DNA from: Treponema sp.
Lineage (GTDB): Bacteria; Spirochaetota; Spirochaetia; Treponematales; Breznakiellaceae
Assembly (NCBI GenBank): GCA_031280155.1
Contig: JAITHD010000026.1
Span: forward strand, 1 to 32,114
DNA: 32,114 bases
Reading direction: 5' to 3'
Shown: positions 23,758 through 31,602 of the stretch, piece after piece
Numbering within the stretch: the first letter of the stretch is position 1
Layout of the letters: every line of letters starts with the position of its first letter
Program-made: the position numbers and the translations under genes
Notes under the pieces: model-generated
Database searches by the model: none
Seen by the model: only the letters and a program-made list of their open reading frames with translations
What the model was told of the DNA's origin: nothing

Positions 23758-25002
23758 CTATTTTTTTGCTTGTAACAGCGCTATGATCCGCTGCATTTCA
23801 TTATAAACCACCATGAACCCTTCATCAACGCCCATACCGGGTTTGGCGAGGATCTGATCCGGACGAGACGCCATAGCCAGATGGACGCACACTTGGGCAG
23901 ACCTATCGGTTTCGTTACAGGTTCCTCCTTGATAAGCGCCGATGCCTTTTTCTTTGCAGTACAAGACGGATTCTACGATATTACCGATTCCCCCTAAATC
24001 TGGAGTCTTAATCTGTACCATGTGTCCCGCCTTGTTATCGGCGAAATACTTAATGTCCTCCAGGGTGTTGCACCATTCATCGGCTACGATTTCAACCGGA
24101 ATATTCCGCTGGTCCACAAGTTTGGTCAGCGCCGCTAACGCGCTCATCTGTTTTTCCCGATCTTCCACATCCATAGGACCTTCAATCCGCAGTTTGAAAG
24201 GTTTTGCGGCTGCTCCCAAGGAGCTAAGATAATCCGCCATAGCCCCATAATTGTCGTTGCCAAAGACCTGACCAATAGTCCCGTACACATCAATATGCAG
24301 AATCGGGGTATAGGTCTCTTGAAGCCGAAGTTTCCGGATCCGCTGGCTCAACCAAGAAACATATTCCAGCAGCAGTTCTCCCCGCTCTCCCAGCTTAGTC
24401 TTGACATTATTTATCAAACCGTGGGGCAGTACAGCGGCTTCTTTGATGATCATCTTATCTACATTGTCATACCGGGTATCTCCGCTCTGGGTAAAGATAG
24501 GAACTTCCTCGGGTTTCAGTGTAAGCCCATATTCTTCAGCCACTACTTCGCACATGAGCCGATGTTTTGCCTTGGCTGCCCCGTCAAGAATCGCCTGAGA
24601 GACGCCATAGCGGATCGCGGTATGAAGCCGCTTGCCATTGAGCATGATTTCTTCCAGTTCTTTTGCGAGACTGCGGAAACTGTTCAGCTCTTTCCCTACA
24701 AGCCACGGGAAAATATGCTTTTCAATGACCGGAATAAAATCTTTAGCCAGAAAAAGCGGATCCCGCCCGCCTGCGCCGGAATACTGTACTGCCGCGCAGT
24801 CTCCAAAGGCTGTCTGTCCATCTTCCAGAACCAGCATTACCGAAACGGCTTCTCCGGCTTGCCGTACAGCCTGAAAACCGGAAGTTACAGGCTCCCCTGA
24901 ATAACTTGCGCCGTCAGCTTTAGCGCCTTTCTTAATAGCCCGCTGATCGTCAAAAAAGAATCCGGTTCTTCCCGGGGCGCATACTGCTTTAACAATTTTC
25001 AT
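23758..25002 (-). CDS. mal: Methylaspartate ammonia-lyase
   Basis: 414 residues from ATG 25002, next to the 413 of the Clostridium tetanomorphum enzyme. It removes ammonia from (2S,3S)-3-methylaspartate to give mesaconate, in the enolase superfamily. The catalytic bases are H194 (LPHGL) and K332 (VQIKTPD). Metal ligands are D238 (HIDVYG), E274 (RIEGPMD) and D308 (VADEWCN). All match the known enzyme, apart from a one-residue offset after position 238. GGAG lies about six bases before ATG 25002; an ATG at 25014 would add four residues but has no room for a ribosome site after the glmE stop. It directly follows glmE. Confidence 0.96.
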   Translation of the reverse strand: MKIVKAVCAPGRTGFFFDDQRAIKKGAKADGASYSGEPVTSGFQAVRQAGEAVSVMLVLEDGQTAFGDCAAVQYSGAGGRDPLFLAKDFIPVIEKHIFPWLVGKELNSFRSLAKELEEIMLNGKRLHTAIRYGVSQAILDGAAKAKHRLMCEVVAEEYGLTLKPEEVPIFTQSGDTRYDNVDKMIIKEAAVLPHGLINNVKTKLGERGELLLEYVSWLSQRIRKLRLQETYTPILHIDVYGTIGQVFGNDNYGAMADYLSSLGAAAKPFKLRIEGPMDVEDREKQMSALAALTKLVDQRNIPVEIVADEWCNTLEDIKYFADNKAGHMVQIKTPDLGGIGNIVESVLYCKEKGIGAYQGGTCNETDRSAQVCVHLAMASRPDQILAKPGMGVDEGFMVVYNEMQRIIALLQAKK

Positions 25003-25019
25003 ATTTTTCTCCATACATC

Positions 25020-26468
25020 CTAATTGGGTCTTCCTACAAGCCGGCCTTTACTGATGGCGTATACATCATCAATAACCATCTGGAACGAGGGTTCCCGTTT
25101 TTCATGTTTTGCCCGGGACCCCATCTTTTGTTTGTGGAATTCAATTATTTCTCTGGTAAAGGGCAGGGAGCCGGTATCAAAGAAGCGGATCCCCCCCTCG
25201 TTGTCTCTCGCGGGAAGCACCTTGCCGGCGTTGAAACGGCTCGGCGCAAAGGGAACGTCCAATACCCCTGCTTGAAAGGCTCGAACCGCTCCCTTAGCGA
25301 TATCCCCATTGCCCAGTTCAAACACTTTATCCACAATGCACCGAGTCTCAGCCGCGATAATGACCTTTTCATCCATAAGCGAATTCGTATCTACCCGCTG
25401 ATCCCCCAACATAGTGATGATCTGTTTCGTACAGCGCAGTCCCTGAGCATTGGCTTCCATTGTAGGTATGCCCATAGCTTCATGCGGAGTCTTAACGATC
25501 ACCTTAGTAGCATGAGCAAGGGCGGCTACTGTGCTTCCCCAAGAAATCACCCCAAAGGCTTTAGCCTCGTCTTGCGGGAATCCTCCCATCCATTGATGGA
25601 GAACCGTAGTAATCAATACGTCTCCATGTCCCCGTTTCTGAAGGTACTCGTCGGTAAGGCTTTGCAGCGTTTGGAGGGCCGCCACGTCTTGCAGCAAGTT
25701 GCCGCACTGACCGTATCCAACCGTAATATTCCGCACCCCCTGTTCCGCTGCAAGGAGGCTTTCAATAATAGCTACCGCATGAGAGATGCAGGGGGGCATC
25801 AAGGTTCCCGTAAGAGGTCCGAAGGGTTCCCGATTGATAGAAATCCCTGCTTCTTCATAGATTCCGGTAAGCCGATCCACATACTGCCAATCAATAATTG
25901 TTTTGGACAGATCCGCATTCTTTGCGTACGGGATATTATAGGAAATCCCGCCGCCTTCATAGCTGGTAAACCCGCCGGCGTAAGCAATCTCTGTGAGAAG
26001 CCGTGCGTCCGGCGTACCATGCCGCACCTGTACCGGCGTATTCAGGGCATCGATGATTTGACGGCATCCGGCTACGCCGTGATTCACCGCGGGAAACCCG
26101 TTGAGCATGGATTTATTCAGCTTAATCGATTCGGCGATGCCTTCTTCGGCTTTCTGGAAACGGTTTTGCCGGGTATAACTGTCAATAGTAGTGGGAAGCA
26201 GATCCGCCTCGCCTTTATCCTGCAAATATGTGAGGAGTTTGATATGTTCATTTATCAGGGCTACTCCAGCCCGGGGCTGAATCAACGTGGTTTTTGATTC
26301 TTTTGCCTTGAGGAGCTTTTTTGAGAAAATTTTATGCTCCGGAAGGTTTTTGTGATAAGTGAAACTGGCTTCCAGATCCACATCTTTACCGGTGGGCCAC
26401 TGTTCCAGCACGTCTTTACGGATTTTGTAAAATACGTCATCCCTGATGCGTTTATTCTCAAGTTCCAT
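25020..26468 (-). CDS. glmE: Glutamate (methylaspartate) mutase, large subunit E
   Basis: 482 residues, the standard size. With GlmS and adenosylcobalamin it rearranges L-glutamate to 3-methylaspartate by a radical mechanism. The three arginines that grip the substrate in the Clostridium cochlearium enzyme occur at the same numbers: R66 (QPRAGVA), R100 (SYTRQNR) and R149 (VQVRHGT). The TIM-barrel text [12 protein letters not shown] and [20 protein letters not shown] is also typical. The start overlaps the glmL end by 11 bp, with AAGGAG inside glmL about ten bases upstream. All catalytic features seem intact. Confidence 0.96.
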   Translation of the reverse strand: MELENKRIRDDVFYKIRKDVLEQWPTGKDVDLEASFTYHKNLPEHKIFSKKLLKAKESKTTLIQPRAGVALINEHIKLLTYLQDKGEADLLPTTIDSYTRQNRFQKAEEGIAESIKLNKSMLNGFPAVNHGVAGCRQIIDALNTPVQVRHGTPDARLLTEIAYAGGFTSYEGGGISYNIPYAKNADLSKTIIDWQYVDRLTGIYEEAGISINREPFGPLTGTLMPPCISHAVAIIESLLAAEQGVRNITVGYGQCGNLLQDVAALQTLQSLTDEYLQKRGHGDVLITTVLHQWMGGFPQDEAKAFGVISWGSTVAALAHATKVIVKTPHEAMGIPTMEANAQGLRCTKQIITMLGDQRVDTNSLMDEKVIIAAETRCIVDKVFELGNGDIAKGAVRAFQAGVLDVPFAPSRFNAGKVLPARDNEGGIRFFDTGSLPFTREIIEFHKQKMGSRAKHEKREPSFQMVIDDVYAISKGRLVGRPN

Positions 26469-27846
26469 ATTTTTGGATCTCCTTCTTCATGATTGATAAC
26501 GCGGCTTTAGGCTGACTTTCCCCAAGCAGCCCCATAGCCGCCAGAATATAAGATTTATCTATATACACTTCCCCGGCAGCGGGACCCAAAGAAGCGGGCT
26601 TTTTCTCGGTATACCGAGCGTAACCCGCGATGTCTCCAGCCCGCTTGTTGTGGATCACCGCGCCGCCGGTGAGAACGAGGCTGGATACCCCTCGAAGGTC
26701 TTTGCCGGTTTGAACAAACACAGGTCCTGTCGGGGTGTATACTTCTTCAATAGTACCGGTATGCCGTTCCATCGCGGTTTCAATCGCCGCCGCGGCCAGC
26801 GCATAATCCAATTTTTCATCTTCCCCAGTTTGGGGCATCTTTTCTGGATGCCCGGTAAGATACGCGATTTTCGCTTCGATTTCTCTAGGGTCTAAACCGG
26901 AAAGCGCCGCAAGCCGTTCTTTGCCTGCTGCTTCAAGTACGCCTCCGGCACTGTACCGCATACCGATATCGCCTTCAACAGTACGCTTAGAAAAAGGCTC
27001 AGGAATTCCCTTGAGAACAACATCTCCTGTTTGGGGCAGCCCGGAGGCTACAGAATATACATCCGTCGTAGCCCCTCCAAGGTCTATTGCCGCCAATTCT
27101 CCGAGGCCTGCTTCCGCCCCAGCCCCTTCTGAAAAAAGCTCTAACCCTTGTTTTACGGCTGATGGAGTAGGCATAAGAATCCCTGAAATTAATTCCTGTT
27201 CCCGGGAAAGTCCCCGGGCATGAATGATCCGTTCCAGAAAAAGCTGGCGGATCTGTTCCTGAGCCGGCTCGATGTTGAGCTTTCCTAACTGGGGAAGCAC
27301 ATTGGCACATCGTATCACCTGCCAGCCTGCAAGGAGCTTCTCGCAGGACCCGGCGGCGGAGCGGTTGCCGGCTATCAGTACCGGAAAAGCTCCTGGGGGG
27401 TTCATAGACCCAAGCATTTTCGCGTTATGCAGGATACATTCTTTATTTCCCCCGTCTACTCCGCCGGTGAGCAAGAAAATATCCGGCTTTAAAGCCTCAA
27501 TCTCAAGGATATCCTCTTCGGTCAGCTCATAAGAATAGAGTCCCACTACCTTAGCGCCAGCCCCAAGCGCCGTAAGCCGGGCGGCTTCGGCGGTGAGGGC
27601 TGGAACCAGACCGCTGGCAACCATCCGCAGTCCTCCGGCAGCGCTGGAACACGCAAAGCGTTTACTGAATGAAAGGGGTCCGGTATCTTTTTGCAGTAAG
27701 TCCAAGGCTTCCGCCAGACCTTCGCCGATATCGGTTTCTACTGTGGTAAACGCAGCGGCTGTTCCTAAGAGCCGTTCTTCCGCAACATCAACTGCGGTAA
27801 CTTTTGTATTGGTACTGCCAAAATCAATCAATAAGACTGCTTCCAT
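26458..27846 (-). CDS. glmL: Glutamate mutase accessory protein GlmL (MutL)
   Basis: 462 residues of the actin/Hsp70-type (ASKHA) ATPase superfamily. The phosphate-1 motif is [14 protein letters not shown] at the N-terminus, and [16 protein letters not shown] is the phosphate-2 motif. GlmL lies between the two mutase subunit genes in clostridia, as here, and is thought to reactivate or protect the B12 enzyme after inactivation, as diol-dehydratase reactivases do. It is not needed for catalysis itself. It begins 17 bp after glmS and overlaps glmE. LTGG motifs ([26 protein letters not shown]) fit the fold. Confidence 0.93.
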   Translation of the reverse strand: MEAVLLIDFGSTNTKVTAVDVAEERLLGTAAAFTTVETDIGEGLAEALDLLQKDTGPLSFSKRFACSSAAGGLRMVASGLVPALTAEAARLTALGAGAKVVGLYSYELTEEDILEIEALKPDIFLLTGGVDGGNKECILHNAKMLGSMNPPGAFPVLIAGNRSAAGSCEKLLAGWQVIRCANVLPQLGKLNIEPAQEQIRQLFLERIIHARGLSREQELISGILMPTPSAVKQGLELFSEGAGAEAGLGELAAIDLGGATTDVYSVASGLPQTGDVVLKGIPEPFSKRTVEGDIGMRYSAGGVLEAAGKERLAALSGLDPREIEAKIAYLTGHPEKMPQTGEDEKLDYALAAAAIETAMERHTGTIEEVYTPTGPVFVQTGKDLRGVSSLVLTGGAVIHNKRAGDIAGYARYTEKKPASLGPAAGEVYIDKSYILAAMGLLGESQPKAALSIMKKEIQKYGT

Positions 27847-27863
27847 CCCTGCCGTCCTGGACC

Positions 27864-28277
27864 CTACTGGATATGGAGGTCTTCCCGCAGCGCTTCGATA
27901 GCCGTTTCAGGAGGCGTACCGGGACCAAAGACCCGATCAAACCCCATGTCTTTGAAGCGCTTTTCCACTTCCTCGAAATCCTGCTTTCCTACTACGATAT
28001 TCCCTCCTACATACAAGAGTATCCCTTTGAGTCCTGCCTCGTCGCATTTCTCCCGAAAGCCCCGGCAATCCAGTTCGCCGTGACCATAGAGAGACGATAC
28101 CAGAATCGCGTCCGCCGCGGCTTCGATAGCCGCTTCAATATATTCTTCCTGAGAAACCATAACTCCCAGATTGGTCACCTCAAACCCCGCCGCGGTAAAG
28201 GCGTGGTAGAGGATCTTGTTTCCTACCGCATGAACATCAGCGCCGATAACGCCGATGACCAGCTTTTTCTTCTCCAT
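27864..28277 (-). CDS. glmS: Glutamate (methylaspartate) mutase, B12-binding small subunit S
   Basis: 137 residues, the entire cobalamin-binding fold. The DxHxxG motif is D14-V-H16-A-V-G19 and H16 would replace dimethylbenzimidazole as the lower cobalt ligand. The SLYGHGE and [11 protein letters not shown] segments make the rest of the nucleotide-tail pocket. It pairs with GlmE to form the active site. It is first in the operon, with the promoter 60 bp upstream. It is not the unrelated glucosamine-6-phosphate synthase that shares the symbol. I see no B12 riboswitch: the leader is only about 54 nt. Confidence 0.95.
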   Translation of the reverse strand: MEKKKLVIGVIGADVHAVGNKILYHAFTAAGFEVTNLGVMVSQEEYIEAAIEAAADAILVSSLYGHGELDCRGFREKCDEAGLKGILLYVGGNIVVGKQDFEEVEKRFKDMGFDRVFGPGTPPETAIEALREDLHIQ

Positions 28278-28320
28278 TGCCTACCCTCTTTCATGCTTAT
28301 TTATGTATGTTTTGCATGAC

Positions 28321-28342
28321 ATAATTGTTATATAACAATTAT
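28321..28342. promoter_or_regulatory. Perfect 22-bp palindromic operator at the glm promoter
   Basis: The half-site ATAATTGTTAT is followed immediately by its exact reverse complement. The site covers most of the -10 box and the predicted start (about 28331). A core of TTGTTAT/ATAACAA resembles sites bound by dimeric winged-helix repressors such as MarR- or GntR-type proteins. No regulator gene is adjacent. Confidence 0.65.
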
Positions 28343-28367
28343 AGGTATTGATATAATTTTTTGTCAA
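28338..28367 (-). promoter_or_regulatory. Promoter of the methylaspartate operon
   Basis: On the minus strand TTGACA (28367-28362) and TATAAT (28343-28338) are both consensus, with an 18-bp spacer. A leader of about 54 nt leads to glmS and contains a weak TCATGC/GCATGA hairpin (28291-28319). Confidence 0.8.
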
Positions 28368-28551
28368 GAAAAAAATATTATTTCTCTGTGATTTACCGTC
28401 CCAGATCAAAGCGTGGAATTTGAGCAATGTTTGCGGCAGGGTTAAACACACATAATCTTTGAAGGATATTCAACAGGGCGTCTTGTTTGGTAATCTGTGA
28501 AAATCCGTGTAATCTGGGGACAAAGCAGTCCGTGTTTGCGGTTCGCCGCGC
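28368..28551. other. Noncoding stretch with an ATCCGTG repeat copy
   Basis: This lies between two divergent promoters and carries no gene I can support. At 28492-28509 it has an arm matching 5721-5738 at 17 of 18 bases (ATCTGTG-AAA-ATCCGTG pattern), here without the opposite arm. A short related word TAATCTGGGG follows. Confidence 0.6.
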
Positions 28552-28580
28552 TTGACAGGCGCCGGGTTCTTGCATATAGT
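28552..28580 (+). promoter_or_regulatory. Promoter of the second RlmN/Cfr-family gene
   Basis: Consensus TTGACA (28552-28557) and TATAGT (28575-28580) are separated by 17 bp. The start near 28587 gives a leader of about 126 nt, which contains short open frames at 28609 (six codons) and 28694. Confidence 0.65.
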
Positions 28581-28693
28581 TTGAAAAATAGGAATAGAAC
28601 GTATTATCATGAAATTTTGTTTTTTATAGTTAGCCGTTAGTATCATCTTTCTCGAAAAGTTCTCGGAGTTTCCGGCTGCGGGAAAGAGGTTTT

Positions 28694-28762
28694 ATGTCTT
28701 TGGAGGTTAATTATGAAAAACATATCTGGGAATATCTCTTCAATTATAGACCTTATCAATGA
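28694..28762 (+). CDS. Possible 22-codon leader peptide overlapping the second methylase start
   Basis: ATG 28694 has AGAGG four to five bases upstream and opens a 22-codon frame beginning MSLEVNYEKH and ending in TGA at 28760-28762. It overlaps the first 50 bases of the methylase gene in another frame. It could be a chance frame. If translated, it would compete with or modulate the methylase start, much as leader peptides control some rRNA methylase genes. Confidence 0.25.
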   Translation: MSLEVNYEKHIWEYLFNYRPYQ

Positions 28763-29687
28763 TCCCTTTGGATTTTCTTATGACGAAATCAGTCCGATTC
28801 TTGGTGAAGATGATGCCAAAGCATTATACGTCCGGCTGTATAGAGGCGGACTGCTGAAAAAACCCCATACAATCTGGGTGCAGAATATAATAAGCGCAAC
28901 AGATGCCAAAAAATATCTGTTTGAACTATCTGACGGCAAACGGATAGAAACAGTTTGTATAAAACGGAAAACCGGCGTAACCGCCTGCGTCAGCGCCCAA
29001 GTGGGCTGTCCGGTACAATGTATTTTCTGTGCCTCCGGCAGACCCGGACATATACGGAATTTAACGGCTTCTGAAATAGTCCAGCAGATTATATTTCTGC
29101 GGGAACCAATAAACAGAATCGTTTTTATGGGCATAGGAGAGCCGTTATATAATTACGATTCCGTGCTGAAGTCGATTCATATCTTGCGGGACCGGAACGG
29201 ATTGGACTTTCCCACCGATGGAATAACCGTTTCAACAGTGGGACCAATAAAACTTTTAAAACAGCTGCGGGAAGAACACCTGAAAATTCAGTTGACTTTA
29301 TCTCTGCACGCCGCAACCCAAGAGGTTAGGAATTATCTTATTCCCGGGATGAAGGGGAATGATATTAATCAAACCGTTGAAGCCGCGCTGGACTATTCAA
29401 GACGGCACAATCGAAAGCTGACGGTTGCGTACTTGGTGCTGCCGGGGATAAACAACGCATATACAGATGCCCGGCAATTAGCCGCATGGTTTGCCCAGGA
29501 AAAGGTCATGATAAATCTATTGGAATACAACCCAACCCCTCAAAGTACGCTTAAAAAACCCGCTAAACAGGAGATTGAAAGGTTTAAAAACCATCTGGAA
29601 CGTTTGGGGCTTGAAACCCATATACGGGTATCTCATGGAAACGCGATACAAGCGGCTTGCGGGCAATTAGCCGGGGCGATCCGGTAG
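28713..29687 (+). CDS. Second RlmN/Cfr-family radical SAM rRNA methyltransferase
   Basis: 324 residues, slightly shorter than RlmN (345 here) or Cfr (about 349). The radical SAM cysteines are C99, C103 and C106 (GCPVQCIFC), the MGIGEPLYN motif follows, and the C-terminal catalytic cysteine is C316 (QAACGQLAG), so the methyl-cysteine chemistry should be possible. The N-terminal accessory domain is reduced. The stretch THIRVSHGNAIQAACGQ is closer in feel to the Cfr-type tail than the first copy's RRGKRIAGACGQ. It may methylate A2503 at C2 or C8, or another RNA. RlmN and Cfr cannot be told apart by eye. GGAGG lies six bases before the ATG, and the gene has its own promoter. Confidence 0.82.
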   Translation: MKNISGNISSIIDLINDPFGFSYDEISPILGEDDAKALYVRLYRGGLLKKPHTIWVQNIISATDAKKYLFELSDGKRIETVCIKRKTGVTACVSAQVGCPVQCIFCASGRPGHIRNLTASEIVQQIIFLREPINRIVFMGIGEPLYNYDSVLKSIHILRDRNGLDFPTDGITVSTVGPIKLLKQLREEHLKIQLTLSLHAATQEVRNYLIPGMKGNDINQTVEAALDYSRRHNRKLTVAYLVLPGINNAYTDARQLAAWFAQEKVMINLLEYNPTPQSTLKKPAKQEIERFKNHLERLGLETHIRVSHGNAIQAACGQLAGAIR

Positions 29688-29976
29688 CGGCGGGACTGTC
29701 CCGGGGCAAATTTTCAAAAGATTGTTTTATGCTCTTGACTGCTCCGGGTCATGTTTGGCATACTGTATCCGATGGTTTTTACAATATGCGTAAAAATAGT
29801 GCAAAAATTATGTTAAAGTTTTTTGATCCGGCGCCGCAAGTCGCAAGTCGCAAGTCGCAAGTCGCAAGTCGCAAGTCGCAAGTCGATTATCAGGGCAGGA
29901 TCGGCTTTGTCAAGTACCTAATCTCTGGATTCAGTTTTTTTCTTTTATATCTTTTCTCAATAATAAGGAGTTTTCT
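29688..29976. other. Leader region with a possible promoter before the surface-protein genes
   Basis: No separate gene is supported. TTGACT (29735-29740) and CATACT (29759-29764, 18-bp spacer) form a possible promoter on the plus strand, placing the heptamer repeat at 29835-29885 in the transcribed leader. AATAAGGAG lies before the ATG at 29977. Confidence 0.4.
29835..29885. repeat. Tandem 7-bp repeat, seven copies
   Basis: Seven exact head-to-tail copies of CGCAAGT plus two further bases, with no mismatch. The unit is not a multiple of three. It lies 91 bp upstream of the exported repeat-protein gene. Perfect short arrays like this usually vary in copy number through replication slippage. 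Confidence 0.95.
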
Positions 29977-31482
29977 ATGAAAACCGTATTTTTTCTCGGT
30001 TTTGCGCTGCTGTGTCTGGGAAGCCTCCAAGCCCAGCAAGCTCAAGCCTTAGACGATGTTATCGCCGAATCCGCTAAAGCGGTAGAAGTGAAATTGACTT
30101 CCGGGTCAAAACTGGCGGTACTGAACTTTTCCTCTGGTTCTGATGTTTTCTCGGATTATGTGATTGAAGAGTTGTCCGGGGTTCTGGTGATGAGCGGGAA
30201 GGTTACGATTGTTGAACGCCGTAGTCTTGATCTTGTCCGTAAGGAAATGGATTTGCAACTCTCTGGAGAAGTGAGCGACGATTCAGCCCAAGCCATTGGG
30301 AAGCAGTTGGGCGCTCAGGCGATTGTATCCGGCTCGCTTACCAATATGGGCAGCGTCTATCGGTTCAGGATTAAGGTAATCAATGTGGAAACCGCCCGTA
30401 TTGAAGCCCAAGTTTCCTATAATCTCCGCAACGACGAACAGGTCGCATTTCTCCTGCACGGGAATCAGCAGAGCGCCCCGCCGGTTGCGTCTGGGACCAA
30501 ACCTGCATCTGCGGAGACTGCCTCTGCCGCCCCGCCCAGTCCGTCTCCATCGCCGGCAGCGTCAACGCCGGCGGCTGTCCCGTCGTCCGCTGTTGAAGCC
30601 CCGGCGCCCGTTCCGTCCAGTACGCCTGCCAGTCCGGGTCTCTATGCGGGCAGTACCTATCAGGGACCCATGAACCTTTATGACGCTCTGGACTGGATCG
30701 CGCTGAACGCCCAGAACAACAGCGTCTATACCATTGTTCTGGGAAGCGATCAAGCCGCCTCAAATATCCGTCTTGATTACAGTACCAAGCGGGTAACTGT
30801 AACGCTTAAAGCATCTGGAGGAGAACGCAAGATACGGTTTGATACTAATAGCCCCTCGTACGCCCTCTTTACAGTTTATCCCGGAGCTACCTTTATCATG
30901 GAAGACGGGGTGTCTCTGACCGGACTAAGCAAAGACAGCGCACCCCTTGTCCGTGTAGAGGGCGGTGCCTTTATTATGAACGGCGGCGCTCTGAGAGATA
31001 ATAAATGCAGTGCATCGAGGTCCGGCGGCGGGGTGTATGTGAACGGCGGTACATTTACCATGACCAGTGGTACTATCAGCGGAAACGCCGCCGGCTATGG
31101 CGGCGGGGTGTATGTGGACAGCGGTACATTTACTATGAACGGCGGTACTATCAGCGGAAACACCGCCTCCCATAGCTATGGCGGTGGGGTGTATGTGAAT
31201 GGCGGTACATTTACCATGAACAACGGTACTATCAGCGGAAACGCCGCCTCCCACTACTATGGAGGCGGCGTGTATGTGGACAGGGGGACATTTATCAAAT
31301 CCAATAAAGGCGGCATCATCTACGGTTCTAACGCGCCGGAAGGACAAGCAAACAAAGCAAGGTCAAGAGGACACGCTGTTTATTGTTACCTTGGTGGTAG
31401 AAGTAGAATACGCGACACCACTGCCCGGGTAACGACGGCTCTGGATTCCAGTAAAAACGGCGCTGATGGGGGCTGGGAATAG
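29977..31482 (+). CDS. Exported CsgG-like/beta-helix repeat protein
   Basis: 501 residues. A signal peptide (MKTVFFLGFALLCLGSLQA, likely cut after A19) is followed by a CsgG/FlgT-like domain (about 40-160; KLAVLNFSSGSDVFSDYVIE, VERRSLDLVRKEMDLQLSGE), then a Pro/Ala/Ser linker (about 165-222). A beta-rich segment (225-345) leads to four GGGVYV-GTFTM-GTISGN repeats of about 26 residues (350-450), which should fold as a right-handed beta-helix like the Chlamydia polymorphic membrane protein repeats. The tail reads GHAVYCYLGG...LDSSKNGADGGWE. The protein is expected in the periplasm or on the cell surface. AAGGAG precedes the ATG. The next gene repeats its signal peptide and beta region. Confidence 0.85.
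   Translation: MKTVFFLGFALLCLGSLQAQQAQALDDVIAESAKAVEVKLTSGSKLAVLNFSSGSDVFSDYVIEELSGVLVMSGKVTIVERRSLDLVRKEMDLQLSGEVSDDSAQAIGKQLGAQAIVSGSLTNMGSVYRFRIKVINVETARIEAQVSYNLRNDEQVAFLLHGNQQSAPPVASGTKPASAETASAAPPSPSPSPAASTPAAVPSSAVEAPAPVPSSTPASPGLYAGSTYQGPMNLYDALDWIALNAQNNSVYTIVLGSDQAASNIRLDYSTKRVTVTLKASGGERKIRFDTNSPSYALFTVYPGATFIMEDGVSLTGLSKDSAPLVRVEGGAFIMNGGALRDNKCSASRSGGGVYVNGGTFTMTSGTISGNAAGYGGGVYVDSGTFTMNGGTISGNTASHSYGGGVYVNGGTFTMNNGTISGNAASHYYGGGVYVDRGTFIKSNKGGIIYGSNAPEGQANKARSRGHAVYCYLGGRSRIRDTTARVTTALDSSKNGADGGWE
31024..31320 (+). repeat. Tandem 75-81 bp coding repeats
   Basis: Units start at 31024 (75 bp), 31099 (81 bp), 31180 (81 bp) and 31261 (degenerate, about 60 bp). Each begins with a GGCGGCGGGGTGTATGTG-like block and includes ACTATCAGCGGAAAC. 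They encode the GGGVYV/GTISGN beta-helix turns. The ACTATCAGCGGAAAC word recurs near 32056 in the next gene. Confidence 0.9.
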
Positions 31483-31602
31483 GGTTGGTTTCCGGGTATA
31501 ATTGTTTCGGCGCTGTAACCTTCAACCAAAGTAAGGATAAAAAAGATGAAAGAAAACGTGCTGAAAATGAGGGAAAAATTCCTGTTGTTTGTGGAGTTTT
31601 CT

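Noticed and set aside
25104-26297. Long plus-strand open frame of about 397 codons opposite glmE
   Set aside because: It lies wholly antisense to a gene whose catalytic arginines are intact, has no ribosome site and reads as no known protein.
28278-28340. Cobalamin riboswitch before glmS
   Set aside because: The leader is only about 54 nt, far too short for a B12 riboswitch, and lacks a B12-box-like sequence.
29835-29885. CRISPR-like array
   Set aside because: The 7-bp units are directly adjacent with no spacers, and no cas gene is present.
29657-29980. 107-codon frame spanning the heptamer array as a real gene
   Set aside because: It begins inside the methylase gene without a ribosome site, and much of it is heptamer repeat; kept only as part of the phase-variation idea.
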